From the NCBI GenBank assembly GCA_009469665.1, contig SSTB01000128.1, positions 1 through 9,841 on the forward strand: 9,841 bases of DNA. The letters are read 5' to 3'. Each line of letters starts with the position of its first letter. Position 1 is the stretch's first letter. A program made the position numbers and the translations under genes. The notes under the pieces were generated by a model. The model was not told the DNA's origin. It was given only the letters and a program-made list of their open reading frames with translations, and searched no databases. The DNA comes from Azonexaceae bacterium. GTDB lineage: Bacteria > Pseudomonadota > Gammaproteobacteria > Burkholderiales > Rhodocyclaceae. This document shows positions 1 to 5,767 of this stretch, one piece after another.

Positions 1-2
1 CG

Positions 3-776
3 TCACGGGCAGGCGTCCAGCCGCAAGGCCTGGAGCGGCTCCAGGCGCCTCGTCGTCTCGACAATGGCCACCAGTGCCGCGTGGCGCAGATCGACGTCCT
101 GGCGGCGGAACTGGTGCCTTATGCTGACGCGACCTTGGCGGTCCAGGGCCAGGGGGCCGATCCATTCCCGCACCACGGCGTCGTGCTCCAGTCGCCGGCC
201 GGCGTTTTCCCCGTGCAGCACGTCGGTGCTCAGGCGATTTTCCACCAGTGCCAGGTACAGGCCCGCTTCTTCGGCGGTGCCGGCGCCGAATCCTGGGGCG
301 CTGGCCTCGACCCGGGCCGCGAGGATGCCCCCTGGGCCGCTCGCCGCCTGGAGGGTGATGTCGGCTCGGGCGGCGGGTGGGGTGCCGGTGCCGCGCCGGG
401 GGAGCGCCAGACTGCGCCAGTCGCGAAAGTCGCCGCCGTCCAGGGTGACTTGGGGCGTGTAGAGGAAGGCGGAGCGGCCCGCCTTTTGCCGCGCTTCCTG
501 GCGCGCGGTGAAATCGGCGGAGGAGTACGGGTCGCGCCAGCCCAGCCGGTTCCAGTAGTCGACGTGGAAGGCCAGGGCGACGACTCCGGCGGCGGCGGGG
601 CCACGCAGCAGCCCGCTGAGCCAGCGGTCGGCGGGCGGACAACTGTCGCATCCCTCCGAGGTGAATAGTTCGATCAGGGTGGCGCGTTCCGGCCCGCTGC
701 GGGCTTGGCACTCGGCTCCCCAGGCCGATCCGGAGAGCGCAAGGAGGGTGGCGAGGACGAGGGGGGAGGTTTGCAT
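3..776 (-). CDS. Secreted DUF1223 family protein (thioredoxin-like fold)
   Basis: 257-residue protein whose biochemical role is not established; the DUF1223 family is thioredoxin-like and mostly exported. Residues 1-20 form a signal peptide (short N-region, Leu/Ala-rich core, SAWGA cleavage-like site), so it should be periplasmic. The redox-like motif FTSEGCDSCPPAD has Cys43 and Cys46 in a CxxC arrangement, placed as in thioredoxins after the first strand (TLIELFT). Other family hallmarks are HVDYWNRLGWRDPYSS (71-86), YTPQVTLDG (106-114) and the late block around HGENAGRRLEHDAVVREW (188-205). I chose the ATG at 774-776 because it starts the signal peptide. The frame stays open upstream to an ATG at 866, but that extension is Pro-rich and unlike an export signal. 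No clear Shine-Dalgarno precedes the chosen ATG; a TTG at 819-821 has an AAGGAAG upstream and is a less likely alternative. The length is normal for the family. It diverges from the next gene, and nothing nearby suggests a partner. Confidence 0.92.
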   Translation of the reverse strand: MQTSPLVLATLLALSGSAWGAECQARSGPERATLIELFTSEGCDSCPPADRWLSGLLRGPAAAGVVALAFHVDYWNRLGWRDPYSSADFTARQEARQKAGRSAFLYTPQVTLDGGDFRDWRSLALPRRGTGTPPAARADITLQAASGPGGILAARVEASAPGFGAGTAEEAGLYLALVENRLSTDVLHGENAGRRLEHDAVVREWIGPLALDRQGRVSIRHQFRRQDVDLRHAALVAIVETTRRLEPLQALRLDACP

Positions 777-928
777 GGCGATACTCGGCGGCGAGGGAGG
801 ATAAGGAAGAGTCGGCGCCAATGCGGCTTCCTTACAGGCCATCCTGCAGGCATACTCCATGGGCACGCCCGGTGGGCGCGACGTTTTGGGAGTGGGGCAG
901 GTCGTATGGACTTCGAGGGAGAGGAACG
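777..928. other. Divergent intergenic region
   Basis: 152-base spacer between the leftward DUF1223 gene and the rightward membrane-anchored protein, so it should hold promoters for both. I could not find a well-spaced sigma-70 hexamer pair in either direction. A rightward TTACAG (832-837) with TACTCC (853-858) is separated by only 15 bases. A small palindrome CCTGCAGG lies at 843-850 and a short hairpin (CGCCC, 3-base loop, GGGCG) at 866-878. The rightward gene has a purine-rich ribosome binding site (GAGGGAGAGGAA) ending just before its ATG. Confidence 0.5.
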
Positions 929-1546
929 ATGAGTGGAGCAGCCAAGAAAATCCTGATCGCCGTGGTGTTCGTGGTCGGCTTCGTTGCGGTGCGCCACTTC
1001 ATGCAGCGCCAGGACGAGCGGACGGCCGCCGGGGCGGCCGAGCGTACGGTCGAGGAGTTGCGGCAGAAGGGGGCGGAGAAACATCCCGAACAGCCGCTCT
1101 CCTCGGCGATGCATCAGGAAGCGGTCGCCATGGCCGAGAGCAAGCTGAGCGAAGAAACCGATCAGGGCAAGCGGGTGGTGTCGGCGGCCAGCATGTTTTT
1201 TGGGTTCTATCTGGTCAATACGCGGGAGCGCGTTCAGTTCTGCCAGGAGCAGGGGATCGATATCGGTTCCTTCGTGGAGCCCTTCGCCGCGGCGCATGCG
1301 GCCGAATTGCAAAAGGCTCGGGCCGTCTTGGCTGGCCAGGTGAGCGAAGAGAAGCTCTACGGCATGGTCCGGTCCCAACTACGTACGGTCGTCGTGCAGG
1401 ACATGCAGGACATTGCCGCCCAATCCCAGACCGACGCCAAGGGCGCCTGCGAACTCATCGCCGCCAATGGGCCGGCGGTGGCCGCCGAGATGCATCTCTC
1501 CAAGACCCAGCCGGCGGTGCGCCGCGCCCTGCTCGGGACCGATTAG
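929..1546 (+). CDS. Hypothetical protein with single N-terminal membrane anchor
   Basis: 205-residue protein that I do not recognise. The ATG at 929 is chosen because a strong purine-rich Shine-Dalgarno (GAGGGAGAGGAA) sits directly upstream and because it places a membrane segment (about residues 7-22, [14 protein letters not shown]) after a short Lys-containing N-terminus. That pattern predicts an inner-membrane anchor with the rest in the periplasm, though an uncleaved secretion signal is also possible. The remainder is mostly helical and charged: an Arg/Glu-rich linker (26-55), then helices at about 60-80, 84-100 and 115-190. Only two cysteines occur (Cys105 and Cys174), which would allow one disulfide if they are periplasmic. 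No enzyme motif is visible. It lies 161 bases before mscL on the same strand, but mscL seems to have its own promoter, so a shared operon is uncertain. Codon use matches its neighbours, with no sign of recent transfer. Confidence 0.85.
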   Translation: MSGAAKKILIAVVFVVGFVAVRHFMQRQDERTAAGAAERTVEELRQKGAEKHPEQPLSSAMHQEAVAMAESKLSEETDQGKRVVSAASMFFGFYLVNTRERVQFCQEQGIDIGSFVEPFAAAHAAELQKARAVLAGQVSEEKLYGMVRSQLRTVVVQDMQDIAAQSQTDAKGACELIAANGPAVAAEMHLSKTQPAVRRALLGTD

Positions 1547-1548
1547 GG

Positions 1549-1579
1549 CGAGGCCCGGGGGCGTGCTCGCCGGGCCTCG
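1549..1579 (+). terminator. GC-rich hairpin after the membrane-anchored protein gene
   Basis: Three bases past the stop codon there is a perfect 10-bp inverted repeat (CGAGGCCCGG, 11-base loop, CCGGGCCTCG). No run of T follows, so it is not a textbook intrinsic terminator. It could stabilise the 3' end or pause polymerase before Rho-dependent termination. Its position between a stop codon and the mscL promoter suggests transcription units are separated here, but that is inference. Confidence 0.4.
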
Positions 1580-1641
1580 GCGTCCGAGGGGCGCGTGGCC
1601 GCGGCAGCCCCGGGGGAGAATCGCGGCTCCGGGCTCCAGCC

Positions 1642-1670
1642 TTGACGCCCGGCGGCCTCGCCCCAATAAT
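1642..1670 (+). promoter_or_regulatory. Sigma-70 promoter of mscL
   Basis: The -35 element TTGACG (1642-1647) and -10 element AATAAT (1665-1670) each match the consensus at five of six positions and are separated by the ideal 17 bases. Transcription would start near 1677, leaving a leader of about 30 bases before the mscL ATG. The leader contains the Shine-Dalgarno AAGGGGAGG at 1694-1702. In such a GC-rich background an AT-rich -10 at the right spacing is unlikely by chance. An additional sigma-S (stress) input is known for mscL in E. coli, but I cannot see it in this sequence. Confidence 0.7.
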
Positions 1671-1707
1671 GCGCCGTCATCGCTTTTTCACTGAAGGGGA
1701 GGTTTTC

Positions 1708-2139
1708 ATGGGCATGTTGGACGAATTCAAGGAATTTGCCGTCAAGGGCAATGCGGTCGATCTGGCGGTCGGCGTCATCATCGGCGGGGCCTTCGGAAAG
1801 ATCGTCGATTCCATCGTCGGCGACCTCATCATGCCGGTGGTGGGGGCCATGATCGGGAGCCTGGATTTTTCCAATCTCTTCGTCGTGCTGGGCAAGAACC
1901 CCAACAATCTCACTGCCCTGGCCGACATCAAGAAGGCGGGGATTCCGGTCTTCGCCTATGGCAGTTTCCTGACCATCCTGGTGAATTTCATCCTGCTGGC
2001 CTTCATCATCTTCATGATGGTCAAGCAGATCAACCGCCTGAGGCCCAAGGTCGAAGAGGCGCCTGCTTCGACCGAACCGCCTCCCACGCCGGAGGACATC
2101 GTGTTGCTGCGGGAGATTCGCGATTCCTTGCGCAAGTGA
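1708..2139 (+). CDS. mscL: Large-conductance mechanosensitive channel MscL
   Basis: 143-residue inner-membrane channel that opens under high membrane tension during hypo-osmotic shock and releases small solutes; it works as a homopentamer. The N-terminal amphipathic helix is [13 protein letters not shown] (3-15). TM1 with the pore-lining glycines follows ([20 protein letters not shown], 18-37), with the family-typical DLIMP at 39-43. The periplasmic loop spans about 51-82, TM2 about 84-106 ([19 protein letters not shown]), and a basic stretch KQINRLRPK follows. The cytoplasmic C-terminus has a Pro-rich linker and the conserved closing helix [15 protein letters not shown] (129-143). The length matches the usual 130-150. 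The ATG at 1708 is fixed by a strong Shine-Dalgarno 5 bases upstream and by the family N-terminus; the second ATG at 1714 would remove only two residues. It is probably monocistronic, with the promoter at 1642-1670 and the terminator at 2253-2287. No key residue is missing. Confidence 0.98.
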   Translation: MGMLDEFKEFAVKGNAVDLAVGVIIGGAFGKIVDSIVGDLIMPVVGAMIGSLDFSNLFVVLGKNPNNLTALADIKKAGIPVFAYGSFLTILVNFILLAFIIFMMVKQINRLRPKVEEAPASTEPPPTPEDIVLLREIRDSLRK

Positions 2140-2252
2140 GGCCCTGCCCGTACGGTCCGGGATACGGGCCGTTGCGGGGGGTGAAGGGGGGTAAATGACG
2201 TTCTCAACCCCGGTCCGCATTGCGGGCGAGGGGATGCTGCGGATCCCCGAAT
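2140..2252 (+). other. mscL 3' region with two small hairpins
   Basis: Between the mscL stop and the terminator are about 110 bases that encode nothing convincing. They contain a 7-bp perfect hairpin GCCCGTA/TACGGGC (2146-2152 with 2163-2169, 10-base loop) and a 6-bp hairpin GGGGAT/ATCCCC (2230-2235 with 2243-2248, 7-base loop). Together with the terminator they form a structured 3' tail on the mscL transcript. No promoter-like hexamer pair that would make this an independent small RNA was recognised. Confidence 0.4.
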
Positions 2253-2287
2253 CAAGAAAAAAGCCGCTCGCAGCGGCTTTTTTCTTG
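2253..2287. terminator. Bidirectional intrinsic terminator between mscL and the glnE unit
   Basis: A perfect 16-bp inverted repeat: CAAGAAAAAAGCCGCT at 2253-2268, the 3-base loop CGC, then AGCGGCTTTTTTCTTG at 2272-2287. The GC core of the stem (GCCGCT/AGCGGC) is flanked by A6 on the left and T6 on the right. Read on either strand it is a GC hairpin followed by a U6 tract. It lies between two convergent transcription units, 113 bases after the mscL stop and 38 bases past the stop of the leftward secreted-protein gene, so it can serve both. Confidence 0.93.
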
Positions 2288-2289
2288 GA

Positions 2290-2308
2290 CCCCGCCGGCG
2301 CGGCGGGG
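2290..2308. other. GC hairpin beside the terminator
   Basis: Perfect 8-bp inverted repeat CCCCGCCG / CGGCGGGG with the loop GCG, two bases to the right of the intrinsic terminator. For leftward transcripts it would be the first hairpin after the stop codon of the secreted-protein gene and may add to termination or 3'-end protection. It has no U tract of its own. Confidence 0.45.
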
Positions 2309-2325
2309 CAGGGCGAGCGCCTGGG

Positions 2326-2886
2326 TCAGCCCTTCTCGCAGCCGAGGGTCTTGCCCTTGGTGAAGTAGCTGGTTCCGGCCGGGCACTCCAGGGCCTTCTC
2401 GGGCTTCTTCACGTCCTTCACGCCTTTCTTGGGCACGCAGGTGAAGCCGCCGTCCTTGGCGACCTTGCCTTTGAGTGTCCAGTTGTCGGGGCAGCCGCCG
2501 TCGGCCTTGTCCTTTGCCACCACCTTCACGGCTTCCACCATGTAGTTGTCGAGTTCGACGCGGCCGCTACAGGGGAGCGCCATTTTGATCCGGTCGCCGT
2601 CGGCGCGAATCTTGTATTTGCCCCCCGTCTTGTAGGTATGCTCGATGACGATGGGGTTGGGCGTGCTGTCATCGACCGTGATCATTTCCTTGCGGCCGTC
2701 GCCGAGCTTGACGTACATGCCGCACATGCCGGAAACGTTGGCCAGATCGATGGTGACCTTGATCTTCTCGCCCGCCTTGGCGCCGGTGGCCGGGGTGACG
2801 GTGAGCTTGTCCAGGGTGGTGGCCTGGGCTGCGGCGGCGAAGAGGCCGGCGAGGGCGAGGGTGGCGAGTTTGATGCGGGTGTTCAT
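2326..2886 (-). CDS. Small secreted protein, PKD-like half plus two Cys modules
   Basis: 186-residue hypothetical protein of unknown function. Residues 1-22 are a clear signal peptide (MNTRIK, Leu/Ala core, AQA cleavage site), so it is exported. Residues 24-122 read as one beta-sandwich: LDKLTVTPATGAKAGEKIKV, then GDG, and the HTYKTGGKYKIRADG block (83-97), which resembles the conserved end strand of PKD domains. Cys55 and Cys106 lie in this half. The second half holds two short Cys modules, C132-P...G-C150 and C168-P...G-C183, each containing KGK and closing in K-K-G or E-K-G. Six cysteines in an exported protein suggest three disulfides. The start ATG has a good Shine-Dalgarno (AGGGGA, 2892-2897). 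The gene begins 34 bases after the glnE stop on the same strand and is probably transcribed with glnE, though a promoter inside the end of glnE cannot be excluded. No functional link to nitrogen control is visible. Confidence 0.85.
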   Translation of the reverse strand: MNTRIKLATLALAGLFAAAAQATTLDKLTVTPATGAKAGEKIKVTIDLANVSGMCGMYVKLGDGRKEMITVDDSTPNPIVIEHTYKTGGKYKIRADGDRIKMALPCSGRVELDNYMVEAVKVVAKDKADGGCPDNWTLKGKVAKDGGFTCVPKKGVKDVKKPEKALECPAGTSYFTKGKTLGCEKG

Positions 2887-2920
2887 GGATGTCCCCTGTT
2901 GTGTTGGTGAAGATGGCAGT

Positions 2921-5614
2921 CTAGCCGAAAACCCGGTGCCACAATACGCTCACGGCATCGATCTGGCGGGCCGCCAGGGCGCGTTCGACGCGGGCCTTGG
3001 GGGCCGCGTTGAGGCGCAGCAGATGTTGCAGGCGGCGGTATTCGCGGTAGGCGTCCCTGGCGCCGTCCGCCAGGTCGGCGGGAATGAGGCCCAGGCCGGC
3101 GGCTATGGCTAGCAGCGCGATGTTGCCCAGATTGCCGCACAGCTCGGGGTGGCGCCGGGCGTGGGCCAGGATGAGGTACTGGACGATGAATTCGACGTCG
3201 ATGATGCCGCCGCGATCGTGCTTGAGGTCGAATTCGCCGGGGGTCTTCGAGCCGTGGGCGTCGAGCATCTTCTGGCGCATGGCGGCGACTTCGTCGCGCA
3301 GGGAGGCGGGGTCGCGCTCCAGGCAGAGTATTTCGCGTCGCACCGCCTCGAAACCCTCGCCGACCCGGGAGTCGCCGGCCACGAAGCGCGCCCGGCTCAG
3401 GGCCTGGTGCTCCCACACCCAGGCGTGGTGGAGCTGATAGTCGCGGAAGGCCTCCAGGGAAACGGCCAGCAGGCCCGAGTCGCCGTTGGGGCGCAGGCGC
3501 AGGTCGGTTTCGAAGAGAATGCCGGCCGGGGTACGGCTGGAGAGCCAGGTGTTGAGGCGTTGCCCCAGCTTGCCGTAGTTTTCGCCGGCATCGCCGGAGG
3601 GATCCTCGTAAAGATAGACCAGATCGAGGTCGGAGCCGTAGCCCAGTTCCTTGCCGCCCAGCTTGCCGTAGCCGATGACCGCGAAGCGGGGGTGTTCGCA
3701 ATGGCGCTGGCGCAGTTTGCTCCAGGACAGGTCCAGGGCACGGCGAACGAGAATGTCGGCCAGATCGGACAGGTGGTCTGAAATACGCTCGATGCTATGC
3801 AGGCCGGCCAGATCCTGGGCCAGCAGCCGGAACACCTGGGCGTGGTGCATCTCGCGCAGGATGTCCATTTCCCGTTCCGCGTCGCCGGCGTGGTCGGCGA
3901 GGTTCTGGTCCAGTTCGGCGGCAAAGCTCGTCCAGTCGGTGGCCACCTCCAGGAGGCGGGGGTCGAGGAGTTCGTCCAGCAGGATGGGGTGGCGGTTGAG
4001 GTATTCGGAGGCCCAGGAGGAGGCGCCGACGATGTCGGCCACCCGCTTGAGGGCCTGGGGATACTGTTGCAGCAGGGCGAGGTAGGCCCCGCGACGGCTG
4101 ATGGTTTCCAGGAAGGCGAGGCCCCGGGCCAGGGCCTCGTCCGGGTCGGCGCAGCGGGCGGCGGCTTCCAGGAGGCGCGGCCCTACGGCGTCCAGGCGTT
4201 CCCGGTTCTGGGTGGGCAACTGGCGATAACGACTGGACTGCCGCAGCTCGTCCAGGCGCTCGACGATGCTGTCCGGGTGGCGGTAGCCTACTTCGCCCAG
4301 GGCCTCGGCGGCGGCATCCGCCTCGGCGTGGCCCAGCCAGACGCCGGCCAGGGCATGGTCGCCGTTCTCGGGGTCGGAGAAAACCTGCTCGAAATGGCGG
4401 CTGACCGCTTCCCGGTGGCGGTCCAGGAGGGCGGCCAGGGCGGACCAGTCCGCGGCGCCCAGGGAGCGGGCGATGCGCTCCCGGTCGCCGGCGTCGTCGG
4501 GCAGCCGGTGGGTCTGCTTGTCCTCCACGTATTGCAGGCGGTGCTCCAGGCCGCGCAGGAAGACGTAGGCCTCGCGCAGTTCGGCTTCGGTGGCGGGGGG
4601 AATGAGGCGCCGTTCGACCAGGAGCTTGAGGACCGAAAGGGTGGGGCGCACCTGGAGCGCCGGGTCGCGGCCGCCCCGGATCAACTGGAAGACCTGGGCG
4701 ATGAATTCGATTTCACGGATGCCGCCGGGGCCCAGCTTGACGTGGTCCGCCATGTCCTTGCGCGCGACTTCGCGGCGAATCTGCACGTGCAAGTCGCGCA
4801 TGGCGTTGATAGCGCCGAAATCGAGGTACTTGCGGAAGACGAAGGGGCGCGAAACGCGCTTCAGGGCCGCCATGGCCTCGGGCTGCTCATTGACGCCGGT
4901 GTTCATGACCCGGGCTTTGATCCAGGCGTAGCGCTCCCACTCGCGGCCCTGGGTGATGAAATAGTTTTCCAGCGCGTCCAGGGAACAGACCAGGGGGCCT
5001 GAATCGCCATTGGGGCGCAGGCGCATGTCCACGCGGAAGACCTGGCCGTCTGCGGTGATGTCCCCCAGGGCGGCGATGAGGCGCTTGCCCAGGCGGGTGA
5101 AGAACTCCTGGTTTTGGATGCGGCGCGGGCCGGCGGTTTCCCCGTTTTCCGGATAGACGAAGATGTAATCCACGTCGGAGGAAACGTTGAGCTCCCGCCC
5201 GCCGAGTTTGCCCATGCCGACCACCAGCAGCCGCTGGGCCTGGCCCCGGCCATCGAGGGGTTCGCCGTGCTGGGCGGCCTGCCGCCGGTGATGGAAGGCG
5301 AGGGCGTGGTTGGTGGTCACGTCGGCCAGCATGGTCATGCTCTCCACCACCTCGGCCAGGGGAGCGAGGCCACAGAGGTCGCGCAGGGCGATATGGGCCA
5401 TGGCCCGCTGGCGCAGGCGGCGCAGGCGGGCGGCGAATTCGGCTTCGTCCTCGGTGGCGGGTTTCAGCGCGCCCACCAGCAGATCTTCCGACAGGGGGTC
5501 GTGCCAGGTGGTGGCCAGTTCGCCCGCCAGCTCGGGTCGCGCGGCGAAGAGGGTCGTCAGGTAGCGGGAGAGCGCCAGGGCGTCCTGCCAGCGGGGGTCG
5601 AGGGGGGCGTTCAT
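2921..5614 (-). CDS. glnE: Glutamine synthetase adenylyltransferase / adenylyl-removing enzyme
   Basis: 897-residue bifunctional cytoplasmic enzyme. It attaches AMP to a tyrosine of glutamine synthetase (inactivating it) when nitrogen is plentiful and removes it by phosphorolysis when nitrogen is scarce, under control of PII protein and glutamine. The N-terminal adenylyl-removing half carries GMGKLGGRELNVSSDVD (133-149, metal-binding Asp147 and Asp149), LRPNGDSG (199-206) and GPGGIREIEF (295-304). The C-terminal adenylylating half repeats the pattern: GYGKLGGKELGYGSDLD (648-664, Asp662 and Asp664), a second LRPNGDSG near 704-713, and DRGGIIDVEFIVQY near 797-810. The length is slightly below E. 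coli GlnE (946) and normal for betaproteobacteria. The start is secure: an in-frame TAG lies four codons upstream and AGGA sits seven bases before the ATG. Both active sites are intact. The gene diverges from the YhdP-like gene and is followed by a small secreted-protein gene. Confidence 0.99.
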   Translation of the reverse strand: MNAPLDPRWQDALALSRYLTTLFAARPELAGELATTWHDPLSEDLLVGALKPATEDEAEFAARLRRLRQRAMAHIALRDLCGLAPLAEVVESMTMLADVTTNHALAFHHRRQAAQHGEPLDGRGQAQRLLVVGMGKLGGRELNVSSDVDYIFVYPENGETAGPRRIQNQEFFTRLGKRLIAALGDITADGQVFRVDMRLRPNGDSGPLVCSLDALENYFITQGREWERYAWIKARVMNTGVNEQPEAMAALKRVSRPFVFRKYLDFGAINAMRDLHVQIRREVARKDMADHVKLGPGGIREIEFIAQVFQLIRGGRDPALQVRPTLSVLKLLVERRLIPPATEAELREAYVFLRGLEHRLQYVEDKQTHRLPDDAGDRERIARSLGAADWSALAALLDRHREAVSRHFEQVFSDPENGDHALAGVWLGHAEADAAAEALGEVGYRHPDSIVERLDELRQSSRYRQLPTQNRERLDAVGPRLLEAAARCADPDEALARGLAFLETISRRGAYLALLQQYPQALKRVADIVGASSWASEYLNRHPILLDELLDPRLLEVATDWTSFAAELDQNLADHAGDAEREMDILREMHHAQVFRLLAQDLAGLHSIERISDHLSDLADILVRRALDLSWSKLRQRHCEHPRFAVIGYGKLGGKELGYGSDLDLVYLYEDPSGDAGENYGKLGQRLNTWLSSRTPAGILFETDLRLRPNGDSGLLAVSLEAFRDYQLHHAWVWEHQALSRARFVAGDSRVGEGFEAVRREILCLERDPASLRDEVAAMRQKMLDAHGSKTPGEFDLKHDRGGIIDVEFIVQYLILAHARRHPELCGNLGNIALLAIAAGLGLIPADLADGARDAYREYRRLQHLLRLNAAPKARVERALAARQIDAVSVLWHRVFG

Positions 5615-5697
5615 CCTGGATTCCTAGGGGGTGTTCACAGTAAGCGACGGGCTGCGCAAGTTCATGGCTCCTTGGGCGGCGAGTGCGCCGAAACGGA

Positions 5698-5703
5698 TAG
5701 AAT
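5698..5703 (+). promoter_or_regulatory. Possible -10 element for the yhdP-like gene
   Basis: TAGAAT matches the -10 consensus at five of six positions and lies about 65 bases before the gene's ATG. The only -35-like hexamer upstream, TTGGGC at 5672-5677, is 20 bases away, which is too far for a standard promoter. This is a weak call. Confidence 0.25.
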
Positions 5704-5724
5704 CGCGTTTTCTTTCGCATGTGG

Positions 5725-5754
5725 ATTGTAGTGAGCGCACCGCTTCCCTGGCAA
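5725..5754 (-). promoter_or_regulatory. Sigma-70 promoter of glnE
   Basis: Read on the minus strand: -35 TTGCCA (5754-5749), an 18-base spacer, and -10 TACAAT (5730-5725). Each hexamer matches consensus at five of six positions. Transcription would start near 5718, giving a leader of about 100 bases before the glnE ATG. The -35 element lies only 14 bases from the start codon of the divergent yhdP-like gene, so the promoter occupies that gene's leader region. Confidence 0.6.
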
Positions 5755-5767
5755 AACTGTCGGCACC

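Larger units (their letters stand above)
5615..5767. other. Divergent control region between glnE and the yhdP-like gene
   Basis: 153-base intergenic region that must drive both glnE (leftward) and the yhdP-like gene (rightward). It holds the glnE promoter described separately and a weaker rightward -10-like TAGAAT (5698-5703). If both are used, the first 10 or so bases of the two transcripts would face each other and overlap. No operator-like palindrome was recognised, and I see no TGGCAC-N5-TTGC sigma-54 element. Confidence 0.6.

Noticed and set aside
859..1707. Upstream extension of the mscL reading frame
   Set aside because: The frame is open to 859, but that part overlaps the membrane-anchored protein gene in another frame and is Gly/Arg-rich. 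MscL proteins begin at the 1708 start with a clear Shine-Dalgarno.
2195..2368. 57-codon plus-strand open frame with a purine-rich stretch (AAGGGGGG) before its ATG
   Set aside because: It reads straight through the intrinsic terminator and into the antisense of the secreted-protein gene, and its composition is not protein-like. The upstream purines look coincidental.
3797..5002. 401-codon plus-strand open frame opposite glnE
   Set aside because: It lies wholly within glnE, which has clear catalytic motifs on the other strand. The antisense translation is low-complexity (Gly/Val/Gln/Ala) and has no family resemblance.
5745..5767. TGGCA at 5749-5753 as part of a sigma-54 promoter for nitrogen control
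   Set aside because: The required TTGC block at the fixed distance is absent (TCGGC is found instead). The same bases are better explained as the -35 of the leftward sigma-70 promoter.
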